A stretch of DNA of 64,000 bases from Coleophoma eucalyptorum (lineage: Eukaryota > Ascomycota > Leotiomycetes > Helotiales > Dermateaceae): assembly GCA_026120035.1 (NCBI GenBank), contig JALRME010000056.1, positions 78,083 through 142,082 on the forward strand, given 5' to 3'. Below are positions 25,120 to 36,509 of this stretch, piece by piece. Made by a program: the position numbers and the translations under genes. The first letter of the stretch is position 1. The number at the start of each line of letters is the position of its first letter. The notes under the pieces were generated by a model that was not told the DNA's origin, ran no database searches, and was given only the letters and a program-made list of their open reading frames with translations.

Positions 25120-26726
25120 GTTGTCTGCTAGGCTTGCAACAATACTGCGGTTGGTACGAAAGTTATGAAGTTTGATAGAGCTGTAGAAAGGCTTTGCGCT
25201 CGTTGTAAGTATTCAGGAATTTTTTGGATGATAGAGCTGAGAGATGATGAAAGTTGAATGGAATGGATGCTGATACAGTATGCAAATTGCAGCATTAAGT
25301 ATTGCTTTGCCAGAAGTCCAAGGAGTTCTGTCGGAGCCCTGCCAAGGAGAGTTCGACGTCACCACGTCAACTCTTGGACTGAATTCTACATCATTACTAA
25401 ACATATAGATTATTCAGCCCATCGAAAGATCAAGATGATGTATGTTGTCAAGATAATTGAGCATTGGTAAGGGCTCGCTTGATATGCTGCCATGTCCGCA
25501 CGCGCGTTTCTCCAGCGGGGCATCTTTAAATCCGAAATATAGCAAGGGGCTATCAGTAATTAGCATCTCAGATCTCAACCCATGCCAATACCATACAGGT
25601 ACATATTTCAATTGCTTGGATATACAGCGACGGGAAGACCAAAGCAGGATGACGTTCAAACATCGCTGAGATGCAGACGCTGGACCAAGCCCTTTTCGGA
25701 TGAGGGTGCGGAGAGACATGATCCTGGTCCGCATGCACTTCACAGGGTTCTGACTAATCTGGCAATCTGGCTCTCAAGCCACTAGAGCAACGTCAATAAT
25801 CTGTGCTTGCATATTTGTTTTTCTACTCCTCGGCATTCCCTTCTATTCCCTCAAAAGCTTTCAGGAATACTATCATATACTCTCTGCTTTTGACACATAA
25901 TTTCCTCGATGCACATCTTAATTCCTTCCCCGAGGCGTTCTTGGTGAGGATGTTGATAGGCGAAGGACTCCTTGCGATGCAGATACAAACCTAGTCCTGC
26001 AGTCTGCTTGTGGCTTTCCAAGCAGGACACAGCATCCGTGTAATGACATAGCCTCATTAATTGCTATAACAAACTTACGAGCCGAATCGGTGTTGTCTAA
26101 TATCTACCATGTGGTTTGATTACAGCACGTCGTTAGCATCATTAGGAAGAGTTTTCTAAAGCTGAGAGATACAACTCAGAGGGGAATCCAAGCAAGCGGC
26201 TTCCGGAAACATTCCATTTCGACAATAGTAAGTCAATCCAGGAGTTAGAAATAACTTATCGAATTTTGGAGCAGACTATTGTTGACTTTGTGAAGCGGGT
26301 TTTAAAGGTCCAGGAAATTTTAGACCGAGTATTGTCCGTGGTGAAAATTCCATTAGAAAGTAGCATAATCAAATACATCGACGCGGTTTTAATAGCATCT
26401 TAGTGGTGCGAGATTTCTCGAGCAGAGTAAATGAGGAAGACTTTTGTAAAGCAGCTGCGTAGAATTCCAGTGGTGTACAACAAATCTTGGCATGTTTCGT
26501 TCGCACATGCAGGTTAGGATTGACTTTGCATCGGCGTCTTCCCTTTGCTGATTCAATTCGATAATGAAAACTACCCCACTGCTGTCAGTCACGAGACTAT
26601 AAGAGTCAGCACTAGTCTGCGTTTTAAGAGTGAATATCTATTGAACACAGAAAGCCTCATCAAGGTCTTCAAATCCTCTTCTGCTCACCCTCCTGGACGG
26701 TCCTAAGTGTATTCAGGTCACCAAAT
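25120..26726. other. Intergenic region, no supported gene
   Basis: 1.6 kb between the MFS (-) start and the NTF2-like (+) start, so it serves as a divergent 5' region. Open frames of 60-110 codons on both strands lack family features and consistent codon use. I see no repeat, RNA gene or transposon remnant. Confidence 0.5.
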
Positions 26727-27209
26727 ATGGCATCCTTCAACCCAGAAAGCAAGTTGTATGATCTCTACACTGTCATCCAGAGCCTGTCCCCCTCTTCATC
26801 CGAGGTAGAGTTCGAAAAGTTCGGCTCCTTCTTCACATCAGACTGCAAGGCATACCTCAAGAATATGCGCGAGTACGATCAACCCGCTAAAGGAAGTGAA
26901 GACGCAATTAAAAAGCTTAAAGAGATCATGACGGAGAAGCACTGGCAACTGGCTGATCGTCAGGTGCTTTCCTCCAGTGTTACATCGGACGGATCACGGA
27001 TATTCAGTGAGACGAGAAAGCGATTGTTAATTTGTGGAGTGCCTGTGGATCCCTTCTATGAGACTGAAGTGGCTATCTTCGATAATAAGGGATTGATTGA
27101 GGAGTTGAGGCTGTATAATTGCTGGAGCCCGATTGTGTCTATAATTCAGCAGGTGACGGGCAAAGGGCCTTACGCAGTTCCAGATTACAAAGCTAAACCA
27201 GAGGCTTGA
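26727..27209 (+). CDS. Small NTF2-like/SnoaL-fold protein
   Basis: Intronless 160-aa protein. The layout (N-terminal helices LYDLYTVIQSL, FEKFGSFFTSDCKAYL, a mid helix, then beta strands ending EVAIFDNKGLIEELRLYNCW) fits the NTF2-like cone used by SnoaL cyclases, ketosteroid isomerases and many fungal uncharacterised proteins. I do not recognise a specific family, and no catalytic residues can be assigned with confidence. ATG 26727 follows a 5' leader with a CT-rich stretch. Nearby are a PEP mutase-family enzyme and an MFS permease, but whether they act together is unknown. Confidence 0.65.
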   Translation: MASFNPESKLYDLYTVIQSLSPSSSEVEFEKFGSFFTSDCKAYLKNMREYDQPAKGSEDAIKKLKEIMTEKHWQLADRQVLSSSVTSDGSRIFSETRKRLLICGVPVDPFYETEVAIFDNKGLIEELRLYNCWSPIVSIIQQVTGKGPYAVPDYKAKPEA

Positions 27210-27900
27210 TTCGTAGCATTGTAATGTCAAAGCTTTCTACTTCTAGAGTCTTTAATGGCTGTAACATTTTTTGGAGTCACTCGTGAAATCCCGTTGAAGA
27301 TTGTTCAAAATAAGGCTAGTGTCGGAACGTCATTTCAAGGTCAATTACGAGACCTAGTAGTGTGTAACAGTATTCTTAGCGAGAGAGGTTAGCTTAAGTC
27401 CCTCCTGTGCACTCCTTGGCCGACGGTTTTCCCACCTGTTAGAGAAAATGGGTAGGGCCATACACCTTTACCTCAATTAAAGCGTAATCGAGATTGTATT
27501 AACACTGCTATATATAGTTAGTACTGTAATATAGGCTCATTAGGGTCATGTTGAATACTATACAGCTGAGGTAAGGATGCATAGACCGCCCCTTGTCTCA
27601 TATGGATAGGGAAACCAACGCGGTCGCGCTACAAGTGGATGTTTCCCGAGGCCGTTGGCCTGCCTAGATAGTATCATTGAGGTTAGTATATTGATTCGAG
27701 TGAGAATGCTTTGTATGCCAAGGTTAATTTATATTATAATAGTGTTGAGTTATAAGGTAGCTATATTTTGAAGGCTATTTTCACAGATTGATAAATAGAT
27801 AGCTATTTCCATGCTTAAATTAAAAACACTTCTAGGTTTTGCTATCACAAATTATTGCTACTCTGATATCAGATCCAGGATCCCTGTTGGTGTTGCACAT
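27210..27900. other. Intergenic region (convergent 3' flanks)
   Basis: 690 bp between the stop codons of the NTF2-like (+) and PEP mutase-family (-) genes. AT-rich in its second half. No supported gene or repeat. Confidence 0.5.
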
Positions 27901-29064
27901 CTAACTATGTCCATTGACTCCATCTTTAATAATTGGGTTGACGAGGTTGTCTTCGGTGAACTTATACCTCTCCTCGCGCTCCCAGTATTTGTTAAATCCG
28001 ACTCCATAGCAGACCTCATCGTAGCTCAATATTGGTGGTGGAGCTCCCTCAGTCATACTTTTCTTCAAAGTCTCGATAGCTTCTCTAGTGGCCTTGAGTT
28101 TAGCAGCCACTAATCTCCATGGGTATGCTACAGCAGCGAAGCCAAGTTCAGCCAGTTCCTTGGCTGATAAGTTTGCAGTCTTGCCACCTTCGATAATGTT
28201 CGCAAACATGGGAACATCCACCATCTTGGTTGCAGCAGCCATGGCTTCACGATCAGGAAGTGCTTCAATGAACACAGCGTCGACACCGATGCGAACAAAT
28301 TCCTTCACACGAGTAATGGCCTCGTCCCATCCGTGAATCAGAGCGTCTGTTCTAGCGAGCACGAATATGTCTAGGCCCTCATCTCGTGCGTCGCAAGCGG
28401 CCTGGATTCTTGCATAAGCCTCACCTCGAGAGACAACAGCTTTTCCTTTAGTGTGACCACATCCTGGATGCTATTAGCGAATGATTAAATGTAGGTTCTA
28501 TAGGTGCTTACGCTTTGGCCAGGTTTGATCCTCAATCATAACTCCAGCAGCGCCAGCCAGAGCATAGCTCTCAACTGTTCGCTTGACATTCATTGGTGAT
28601 CCATATCCAGTATCACCATCCGCCATAACCGGGACGGAAACTTGGCGAACCGCATCTTGGATCTTATCGCACATCTCCTGCATTGCGATGTATCCGGTAT
28701 CAGGAAGACCATAGCCAGAAGCAACTGGGTATCCGGCAAGGAAAATCATTGGCTGGCCAGATTCCTCAACCAAACGAGCGGAAAGACCATCATAAGAACA
28801 AACGTGAGCCATAATATGGTCTGGGCTCTTCTGGGCGTGCAGCATCATAGTACGAAGTCTGGAAGCCTGCAAGGAAGGAATACGTCCACGGACATTCTTA
28901 AGGGTCAGGGTAACATCTTGTGTGACACCTAAATTGAATAAGTAACTCGAATTGTATTTATGAGAAATGAAAGAAGAGAAATTACCTGTTTTTCCACCCT
29001 TTTCATACACTGGTGGGGTAAATTGGAAAGGGTAAGGATATTTGTTAACGTCTGCGGCGGCCAT
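27901..29064 (-). CDS. Isocitrate lyase/PEP mutase superfamily enzyme (methylisocitrate lyase or oxaloacetate hydrolase-like)
   Basis: Mg-dependent enzyme of the PEP mutase/isocitrate lyase barrel family that breaks or forms C-C or C-P bonds next to carboxylates. Exons 29064-28986, 28928-28512 and 28463-27901 keep phase (352 aa). Motifs: SYDGLSARL, MADGDTGYG (metal and substrate loop), GVMIEDQTWPKRCGH spanning the second intron (the flexible catalytic loop with its Cys), and ARTDAL. The first intron (28929-28985) is 57 bp with no stop, so a naive frame reads through it and inserts 19 residues. The family includes 2-methylisocitrate lyase, dimethylmalate lyase, oxaloacetate acetylhydrolase and phosphonopyruvate hydrolase. 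I cannot choose from motifs alone, but the soluble ~350-aa size and KRCGH favour a lyase or hydrolase. A TATA-like box on the minus strand lies at 29198-29205. Confidence 0.85.
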
Positions 29065-29650
29065 TTTGTTTTTTTGTTGTTGTTCTTGTTGTTGTTACTG
29101 CTGTAGCTGATACTTGAAATGTGAATCGAAGATAGATACCCAAGATCTGATTAGATATGCTGTGATGAGATGATTGAAAACAGAAGGAAATCTGAACTCT
29201 TTATACTTGCTCAAACCTCTTGAACCTTGACCTCCTTAGCATGTAGCTGAAAAAGAGCGATATCGTCAGTGACCAGCACCTATCGAGTGGAGCCCAATCG
29301 AAGGGTAGCTCGCGGGAGAGCCGAAGTCACTCTGGATTTTTATCCGGCGATATCCACTGGTTTCCGGACTTCTACTCTTCGCCGTCCAATATCAAATGAT
29401 TTTTCAAATATATTATTGCCACATATAATACGTCGCCACGACCTTTTTAGGCCTAATTTGGATTTAAACCCAATATCATAGCCTCTGGAAAAGTGAACTG
29501 AATTATTCTATTCAGGATTACTCTGGAGGATATGCAATACGACGACACGCAGTGTGGTGCACATAAGGCGCTGAAAAAGGTTGCTAGTCTTGTCAAGAGT
29601 ATTTTGACTGCTTTCTGTTTTTTTTTTCAAAACGAGCCTCGATGTATCAA

Positions 29651-30266
29651 ATGAAATCAGATAAAGCCAACAAACTTATTGGAAAACCAGAAGACAATTC
29701 CGCGGGTCCAGGGTAGAGAAATTGTTCTCTACCTGCAAATTACACCTGTCCACAGTAGCGATGATTGCCTACACTTGACTGGCCACTTGAACCGGACCGT
29801 CTTGGAACTTATTGACGAAGTAATCGAAACGTCTCGAGCTTCCTCACCACCTGACCACATCATAACCTTAGAAGTTTCAGTTCTAGAGAATAGTAAGCCA
29901 CATCGACAAGACGACTTGTCCTTAAAAAATTTCTCCGGGTTGATGCCAACAACTTATGCGGTCTCACGGATGGATTAAAGGGTCGTGGGGAGTTATTTGA
30001 GTGCAAACCCTGAAATATCCGGTGACTTCCTAGACCGGTGGATATCTAGCCCCAATGTAGCTAAGGTGTGGCACCCCATTGAAGCCAAGAAAGGTCCAGT
30101 AATTCCTCATGGGGAAAACTCTGCAATCCTTGTAGTCACAACTAAACCCCTCTCCCATGATATGTTGTGTCAAGCTGCGACAGCAGCAAGTATTCTATCC
30201 GGAGCCTGGTTGGTAACAACTCCTACTTCTGTGGAGACCCCGGATTTCGATCCACGCGAAGTGTAA
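29651..30266 (+). pseudogene. Interrupted open frame of unknown family, single in-frame stop
   Basis: Two open stretches in the same reading frame (to 29978 and from 29985) are separated only by TAA at 29976-29978. Together they read as one soluble protein of ~190 residues with helix-like segments (LNRTVLELIDEVIETSR) and a coherent second half (NVAKVWHPIEAKKGPVIPHG, SILSGAWLVTTPT). An upstream ATG at 29651 can be joined in phase by a 43-bp intron (29713-29755). A CAA-to-TAA change would explain the stop. I do not recognise the family. It could instead be two unrelated chance frames. Confidence 0.35.
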
Positions 30267-30471
30267 CCTTCCGCGGCTAAGGCATTCCCCCGCAGACGTC
30301 AGAGCAAGATTCAACACTTGACACTGAGGCAGATTTCGAACATAAAGTCAAGCATATTGTCTATAACAATGGACAGGTTGCGCGTAGCAAGAGAGCTTTA
30401 AGCAGTCAACGGCAAGAATTCAGATACCATTGATTGTATCCCCTTCGTACATTTCGATCACTTTCGACAAA

Positions 30472-32215
30472 ATGTCTAGAACGACTGTCAAAGAGGACAC
30501 CATCGACTACAATCATGTAGAGACAGGTGATAGCGAGAAGGCCACCACATATATTCCCGTCTCTGATCAGACGCAGAAGATCATCAAGAGAAAGGCATGT
30601 CATGTTTCCCATGCCGAAAGTCTTTTTCTAACGTTTCTCAAGTTCGATCGTCGCGTTCTCCCTATTGTTTGCATCCTCTATGTGCTCTCATACTTGGATC
30701 GAGGCAATATTGGTAATGCAAAGACTGCTGGTGCTCAGAAGGACTTACACCTTAGCGATACCCAGGTACATAGTCCATTTTTTGCTACATGTTTTGAAAA
30801 GACAATATCTGTGATGAAATTACTGACGAATTTGGGTACAGTGGACATGGGTTCTGAATGCCTTCTATATCTGCTATACCGTCTGCGAGTGGGCTGTCGT
30901 CCTCTGGAAGATTGTTCCAGCTCATATCTATGTCCCAACTCTCTGTGTCTTGTGAGTTTGTGGCTCTGGCTTAAATATACCATATCTAACACGTTTCAAG
31001 GTGGGGAACAGTTGCCATGTGCTCTGGTGCTGCCCACAACATGGCCACGCTTGTTGCTCTTAGGGCCATGTTAGGAGTTTTAGAGGCAGGTTTCGGGGCT
31101 GGTGCTCCGTACTTCCTCTCTCTATTCTATCAACGACGTGAGCTGGGATTCAGAGTTTCTATCCTTCTAGGAATGTCTCCACTTGCCAATTGTTTCGCAG
31201 CATCTCTGGCCTATGGAATTACTCACATTCAAGGCTCTATTGAAACTTGGAGGCTGCTTTTCATAATCGGTATGTTGCAAAGACCGGAGATTTCTATAAT
31301 TCTAGTAGCTAATCACTTTAATAGAGGGCGCTCCCACGATCCTAGCTGCACCATTTGTGTATTTCCTCCTCCCCGACTCTCCTGACACAGCCAAATTCTT
31401 GACCGAAGAAGAAAAAACTGCATCCTTAACACGATTCACAACCAAAGACACTACTGGAACTCACAAACTCAACCGACACCAAATATTTGCTGGTCTAAGT
31501 GACTATATGAATTACGTTCATGCTATCATCCACTTTTGCTGCAACTACTCGTTTGCTGGGCTGTCCAACTTTTTGCCCACTATCGTCCAAAACTTGGGTT
31601 ACTCCAGCATTCAAGCCCAAGGTCTGACTGCGCCGCCATATCTTCTCTCATTTGCTCTTTGCATTTGTGCCGCTCTATTCTCAGATAGATACGGTAACCG
31701 AGGATTCGTTGTTGCCGGGTTTTCCTTTGTAGGAGGTGTGGGTTATCTCCTTTTGGCCACCATCGAAAACGCCAATCTCAGCGGGGTTCGATATTTGGGC
31801 ATATGGCTCGCCGTTGGTGGAATTTTCCCTGCATTGTCAATTAACATCACCTGGCTGCTTAACAACCAAGGCGGTGATAGTCAGCGTGGAGCCGGTCTTG
31901 CTATCCTTGCCATTCTCGGCCAGTGCAGCTCTTTTGCCAGTAGCGCTTTATTCCCCAAAACCACTGCGTAAGTCCATCTTGGCATCTCATTCTCATTATT
32001 TACTGCTCACATTGCATAGGCCTTACTTCGTTCGCGGTTGTGCTGTTGGCTGTGGTCTCACCTTCCTCATCACCTTCCTCTCCCTCGCTTTGCATTTCAA
32101 GCTAGCACATGAGAACAGGAAGCGCGATAGGCTCCACGGTCCAGTTGAAGATCACGAGCAAATTGATATCACCTTCCTCAGTGATAAGCATCCAAAATTT
32201 CGATACTTGACATGA
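30472..32215 (+). CDS. MFS anion:cation symporter (allantoate/nicotinate permease family, DAL5/TNA1-like)
   Basis: Importer of organic anions such as allantoate, nicotinate or other carboxylates, plasma membrane. Five exons (30472-30765, 30842-30951, 31001-31269, 31325-31967, 32020-32215) keep phase and give 503 aa, the usual length. Diagnostic helices: LPIVCILYVLSYLDRGNIGN, the segment around GVLEAGFGAGAPYFLSLFYQ, RVSILLGMSPLANCFAASLA, WRLLFIIEGAPTILAAPFVY across intron 3, and AYSDR-like SDRYGNRG. It lies next to the Zn2Cys6 factor and the tyrosine-degradation genes. An aromatic or acidic pathway intermediate is a possible substrate, but that is only positional inference. Confidence 0.88.
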
Positions 32216-33207
32216 ATACACATTGGTTCACGGTCGGAGAGATGCATGCGCCGCTATGTTTATATTAGGTGTTAGGTGGTACTGGTAGAAGGAAGGGAGG
32301 GGGGGCCGGGAGGGGGCCATTGGTTTTTCTGTAATGATTTTCCATGTCTTCCTTCATGTTATTGGTGGTGTAGAGCACTCTATAAAGCTCGAATTGAATA
32401 TATCGCGCAAACAGCTTCCCCTGTCTGCTTCTATTAGGGGTGACGCACTTCGCCCTTGCATTTAAACTAGGGTAGTAGTCATATCCTACCGCTGAAGAGG
32501 AGCATCTTATACAAAGCCACGCGATTTGAACTCCGTAAGAAGTGAAAATGGCCCATGGTACCTAACGTTAAGAGTATTCCATATACAGACTGATGAAACG
32601 CGGCTGGTTAGATACATTTAGTATCGACTCGAGAGCAACTAAGCGAGTTGGCCCAGAATCAGAGCAGCTCAACGACAATAGAGTTTGTTGTGAAGAATAC
32701 ACGTATTCCTCCGGTGCTGGTGAACTGCGAGAAACATGGACGGGTGTTCATGGATGCGCTCACTGCCTTTCCGGTGCCTCTATCTTTATTCACGTCCGTA
32801 TACCGTCCATCCAAGTACCTTAAAGTAGCTCTCTTCCTTTGAGGACGGCCCTGCGCCACGCCTCCACGGTTTCAAGAGATTACGCAGAGAAGCCCTAGAT
32901 GTAACCAATACATCGAATCTCCCAGCCTCCATAGATGGGCCTGACCTGGCGGGGCCCGCCTAGGACCAATCTTCCCCGCAGTCGTAACCTCGTGGTTGAA
33001 CGGCAGCAGTGGTGGCACTTGCACAATTAGGCATAAGTCGATTGTTATCTACTGTATAAGAAGGCGACCTCTCCCCGCTTTTGGAGTTCCCGCGTGTTTC
33101 CTGCAACATCCGGCCGACGCTCAGAGCCCCGCCCCCTAACATATCCCACAGCACGGCGTGACGTTACCTTGGGACCAGAGAGCAAGAACTTTGATTGCGA
33201 CTGAGCC
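32216..33207. other. Intergenic region upstream of the Zn2Cys6/Aro80-like gene
   Basis: About 1 kb. A G-run (32293-32320) follows the MFS stop. GC-rich segments from 32870 to 33150 hold several CCG/CGG triplets, including CCGGCCG near 33110, and form the promoter side of the regulator gene. No supported gene. Confidence 0.5.
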
Positions 33208-35977
33208 ATGGATGGTAGCGAGCCATCGCAGTTGAACGTGGGCGATGACGAACGCCCTTCTCGCTCGCAGATTACGGCTCACGGCGGCGCCAAAGAATTC
33301 AAACGAACCTACAAGGCGTGCGTGCTGTGCCGAAAGAGCAAAGCAAAGTGTGATGTTCCCCTCTTACCTGATGGCTCTCCTTCTGCAGGGCCTTGTGTAA
33401 AGTGTCGCCGGGAGCGACGAGAGTGTCAATTTCCTGCAACGAGGGGAACGAAGCGGCGCAGGGATGACGGCCCAACGACAGATTCCAGCAGAGAACACAG
33501 CCGAGGTGCGTCTTCTTGCTCTGACTATTACTGAGTGCTCAGAACTATCGGTCGCTATCTCCCATCGTTTGTCAACTGACCTTTCATCCACAATAGCGTT
33601 GACTAGCCAAGGAGACATCCATCCGAACCAGCACCCAGATTCTTTCATCGGCCACAATGGAAATGATACAAGTCATATTGACCGGGAGCCCGCCAGTGCT
33701 TCCCAGCAAGTTGCATTTCAGGCGCCGCAACAGTCCGTCAATGACCACGCAACCAGTCCAGTGGCCCAATTTGCTAAGCGTACCAATAATTTGCAGGTAA
33801 ACCTAACCGACGGAGAGGATAATGCTTCTGCGGGTGCAACCGGATTTCCTCGGCCACGGTCCCAAAGTACGACGCAAAGATCGGTGCTGGACAATAGTGT
33901 CATGCGAACCATGATCACTTCCTCAAACGACGCATTAGGATTGCTGTTCCAGGCTGCAGAACAACACAATGAAACTCCTAGGACGAGTCAAAGTGATTCC
34001 AACACCGGTGGAATGTATAAGAATTCCAATCCAATCCAACATCCTACCCCACATTCCGTAGCATCCGGGGTGCTATCCGCGCCAGTTTTACCAGAAACAC
34101 TATCCGATGCCAGTCCTGAAGATCTGAAGCTGTGGAATCGCTGTCGATTTGTCAAACAAGGTTGGTTCAGTGCTAGAGAAGCCGTGACCTATGTTGATCT
34201 GTGAGTCCAACTGACCCCATCCCTCAATCACGTAATGTTACTAACAAAAGAAAGGTTTTACAAAAATTGCAATGTTTTGTCGCCTATCCTCAGTCAGGAT
34301 TATGCCAACCACTCTCGACATTTCACTCTCGTCACTGAGGAGCCTCTTCTGACATGCGTCATCTTGATGATCTCATCAAGAATACATATCTTACCCGGTA
34401 TGGGAGGCTCCGCTAGAGGACACTTTATCCATGGTAGATTATGGAATCATGCAGAGCATTTAATATCCCGAGTCATCTTCGGACAGGAAAAGATCTCCAC
34501 AGCCAAAACGAGAACCTTAGGGACGATTGAAAGTTTCCTTCTTATTACAGAGTGGCACCCAAGATCACTCCATTTCCCACCGTTCAGCGATGGGTGGGAT
34601 TTTGACCTCCTTGCACCCGATGGAGACGGCCCAGACATATCTGAAGATGATTCTGCTATCTACCGATGGCGTGAAGATGTATTTGAGCCGGCTAAACGAT
34701 CCGATAGGATGTCATGGATGCTAGTTGGTGCAGCAACAACCCTCGCCCATGAATTGGGCATTTTCGGAGCCAATTACTCTAACGATGATGCTCAGAAACC
34801 CGGAGCTTTGCGTAGAAATCGTGTACGAATGCTGCTATATGTGTATGTGAATCAATTGGTCGCACGTATTGGTTCTACTACTCTCATTCCAGAAAATGTT
34901 TCAGCATCTTTACTTGATCGATCGTCTTTACCAGAAATGAGTCTGGCTGACCAACGATGGTACTCGTTCATGACATCTTGGATTGAGATTACCAAGCTGA
35001 TGGAGACGGTAAACGATATGTTTTTCTCCTCGCCTGCGTTTACAAAGCAGTTACTGCTTAGTGGGAGATACAAAGGACTCCTGAAACATTTCCAGCCGAT
35101 TTTAGAGCAATGGAATAGAAACGTAAAGAAGCTAGTAGGCCTACCAAAATCCTTTTCCGATATCCTCTTCCTCGAGTATCATTATATTCGGATGTACATC
35201 AACTCTTTGTCGATACAAGCCGTTGTTGAACGCTCTCTTGCCCAAGCCGTGAATAACACATCTCCGGCTTTCGAATCATCGTACCCCTCGCACCCACAAA
35301 ATGAGCTTCTAGGCACAAATATCACACCTGCAGACTATAGTCTGACAGCTGAGGTAATTGATGCAAGCGTACAAATACTGAAATGGGCAATAACATTTGC
35401 CAACTCTAATAATTTGAAGTACGCCCCAGTGCGGGTTTACTTGCGAATCGTTTCAGCCTCTATATTTTTGCTTAAGGCAATCAGTCTCGGTGCACGACAC
35501 AGTGACTTACAAATTAGCTTGGGGGTCCTCGATGAATGCATTCAAGCTCTTCAGACAAATACCGTTGATGAGATGCATTTATGTTCTCGTTATGGGACAC
35601 TGCTCGAGAGACATGTAACGCTCTTCCGAGCCAATTTCGTGGGACCAACACAATCGGGAAATTCCACGATGTATATTCCAAGAAATGGCACTGGATTTAT
35701 GCAAATGAACCCTACACCGGGCATCTTTGATCAGCAACCACTCAACACTACGGCAGATGTTGAGCAAGGGCAGCAAGCGGTTCAACAGGAGTTTAGTACC
35801 GAAAATGGAAATGGAATGGAATTTCAAGCATATTATGGAACTGGAAGTTCTTTGGAAGACTGGTTGGCGCAGCCTTTCGATCCTAGTATTGCGCCATTTG
35901 GGTTAGGTGATCACCAACAATTGAGCGGCTTGGAGTTGGGCAGTCTGGATTTCTTATGGAATTTACCAACAGTATAA
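33208..35977 (+). CDS. Zn(II)2Cys6 transcription factor, Aro80/HmgR-like
   Basis: Large DNA-binding regulator. Exons 33208-33505, 33597-34200 and 34255-35977 keep phase (874 aa). The zinc cluster is at residues ~36-75: YKACVLCRKSKAKCDV, then GPCVKCRRERRECQF, followed by a basic tail (RGTKRRRDD, likely nuclear localisation). A ~200-residue low-complexity Ser/Gln/Asn region separates it from a Fungal_trans-type regulatory domain (LWNRCRFVKQGWFSAREAVTYVDLFY, RMSWMLVGAATTLAHELGIF). The C-terminus is Gln/acidic and may be an activation domain. KRTYKACxxCRxxK and the ~900-aa layout resemble yeast Aro80, the activator of aromatic amino acid catabolism. Tyrosine clusters in Aspergillus carry their own regulator, HmgR. 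Position beside that pathway makes it the likely cluster regulator; this is inference from context plus resemblance. Confidence 0.82.
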
Positions 35978-36243
35978 AATATACTTAGACTTTGTGCTTC
36001 AGTTATATTCACTCTGTGGTCCAGCTTATATCCTATCCTCTAAAATACTACTTATTTGTTGTGACAGTTTTTAGCTAACTTACTAATAAATTGACCCTCG
36101 CCAAAATATCCACTGGCCGCACAACTTGAAATCAACGAGCGAGACCACAGCCAAAAAGAAAAAGAGCAAAACCAAAGGGCAAAAAAAGAAGCTGACGAAC
36201 ATGATGGGTTTAAACCAACTTAGATCTTCAATAGCCATGTTAC

Positions 36244-36361
36244 TGGCGGTGCTGGGAATCGAACCCAGATTGAAACGGAATTTTGAATTTCCTAGGAATG
36301 TAAGAGATCTCGTCTGAGGAGATAACCACAACGTCACGTGCTACCATTACACCACACCACC
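36244..36361 (-). tRNA. tRNA-His(GTG), intron-containing (probable)
   Basis: Minus-strand tRNA. The acceptor strands GGTGGTG and CACCGCC pair with one G-T. The D-arm is GTGTAATGGTAGCAC. The anticodon region CGTTGTGG is typical of tRNA-His, and the T-arm is CTGGGTTCGATTCCCAG with discriminator A. An intron of about 45 nt sits just after position 37. A perfect ATCTC/GAGAT hairpin inside the intron mimics an anticodon arm. The extra G at 36362 could serve as G-1. The outer stem has one mismatch at the base of the anticodon stem, so the isotype is probable, not certain. Confidence 0.7.
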
Positions 36362-36509
36362 CGATACTGTGTCGTATGGGAATTGTTGAGGCCACAATGC
36401 GCAATTTCTTTACTTATGTGACACGGTGTTGGAGTGCTGATGATTTGTTAAGTTTAACAATTTTGTGCAGCACTCTAAAGCAGCGCGGGGGTTTTTTTTC
36501 GCAGTTGCT

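Noticed and set aside
28929..28985. Extra 19 residues in the PEP mutase-family protein
   Set aside because: The segment has GTAATT..TTTAG ends and low-complexity translation, and removing it joins KTG to VTQD in phase. It is an intron of 57 bp without stops.
36300..36345. tRNA-Leu(CAG) reading of the anticodon arm ATCTC-CTCAGAC-GAGAT
   Set aside because: Placing the arm there leaves ~14 nt too many before it and no acceptor pairing. The CGTTGTGG context and cloverleaf fit tRNA-His with an intron better.
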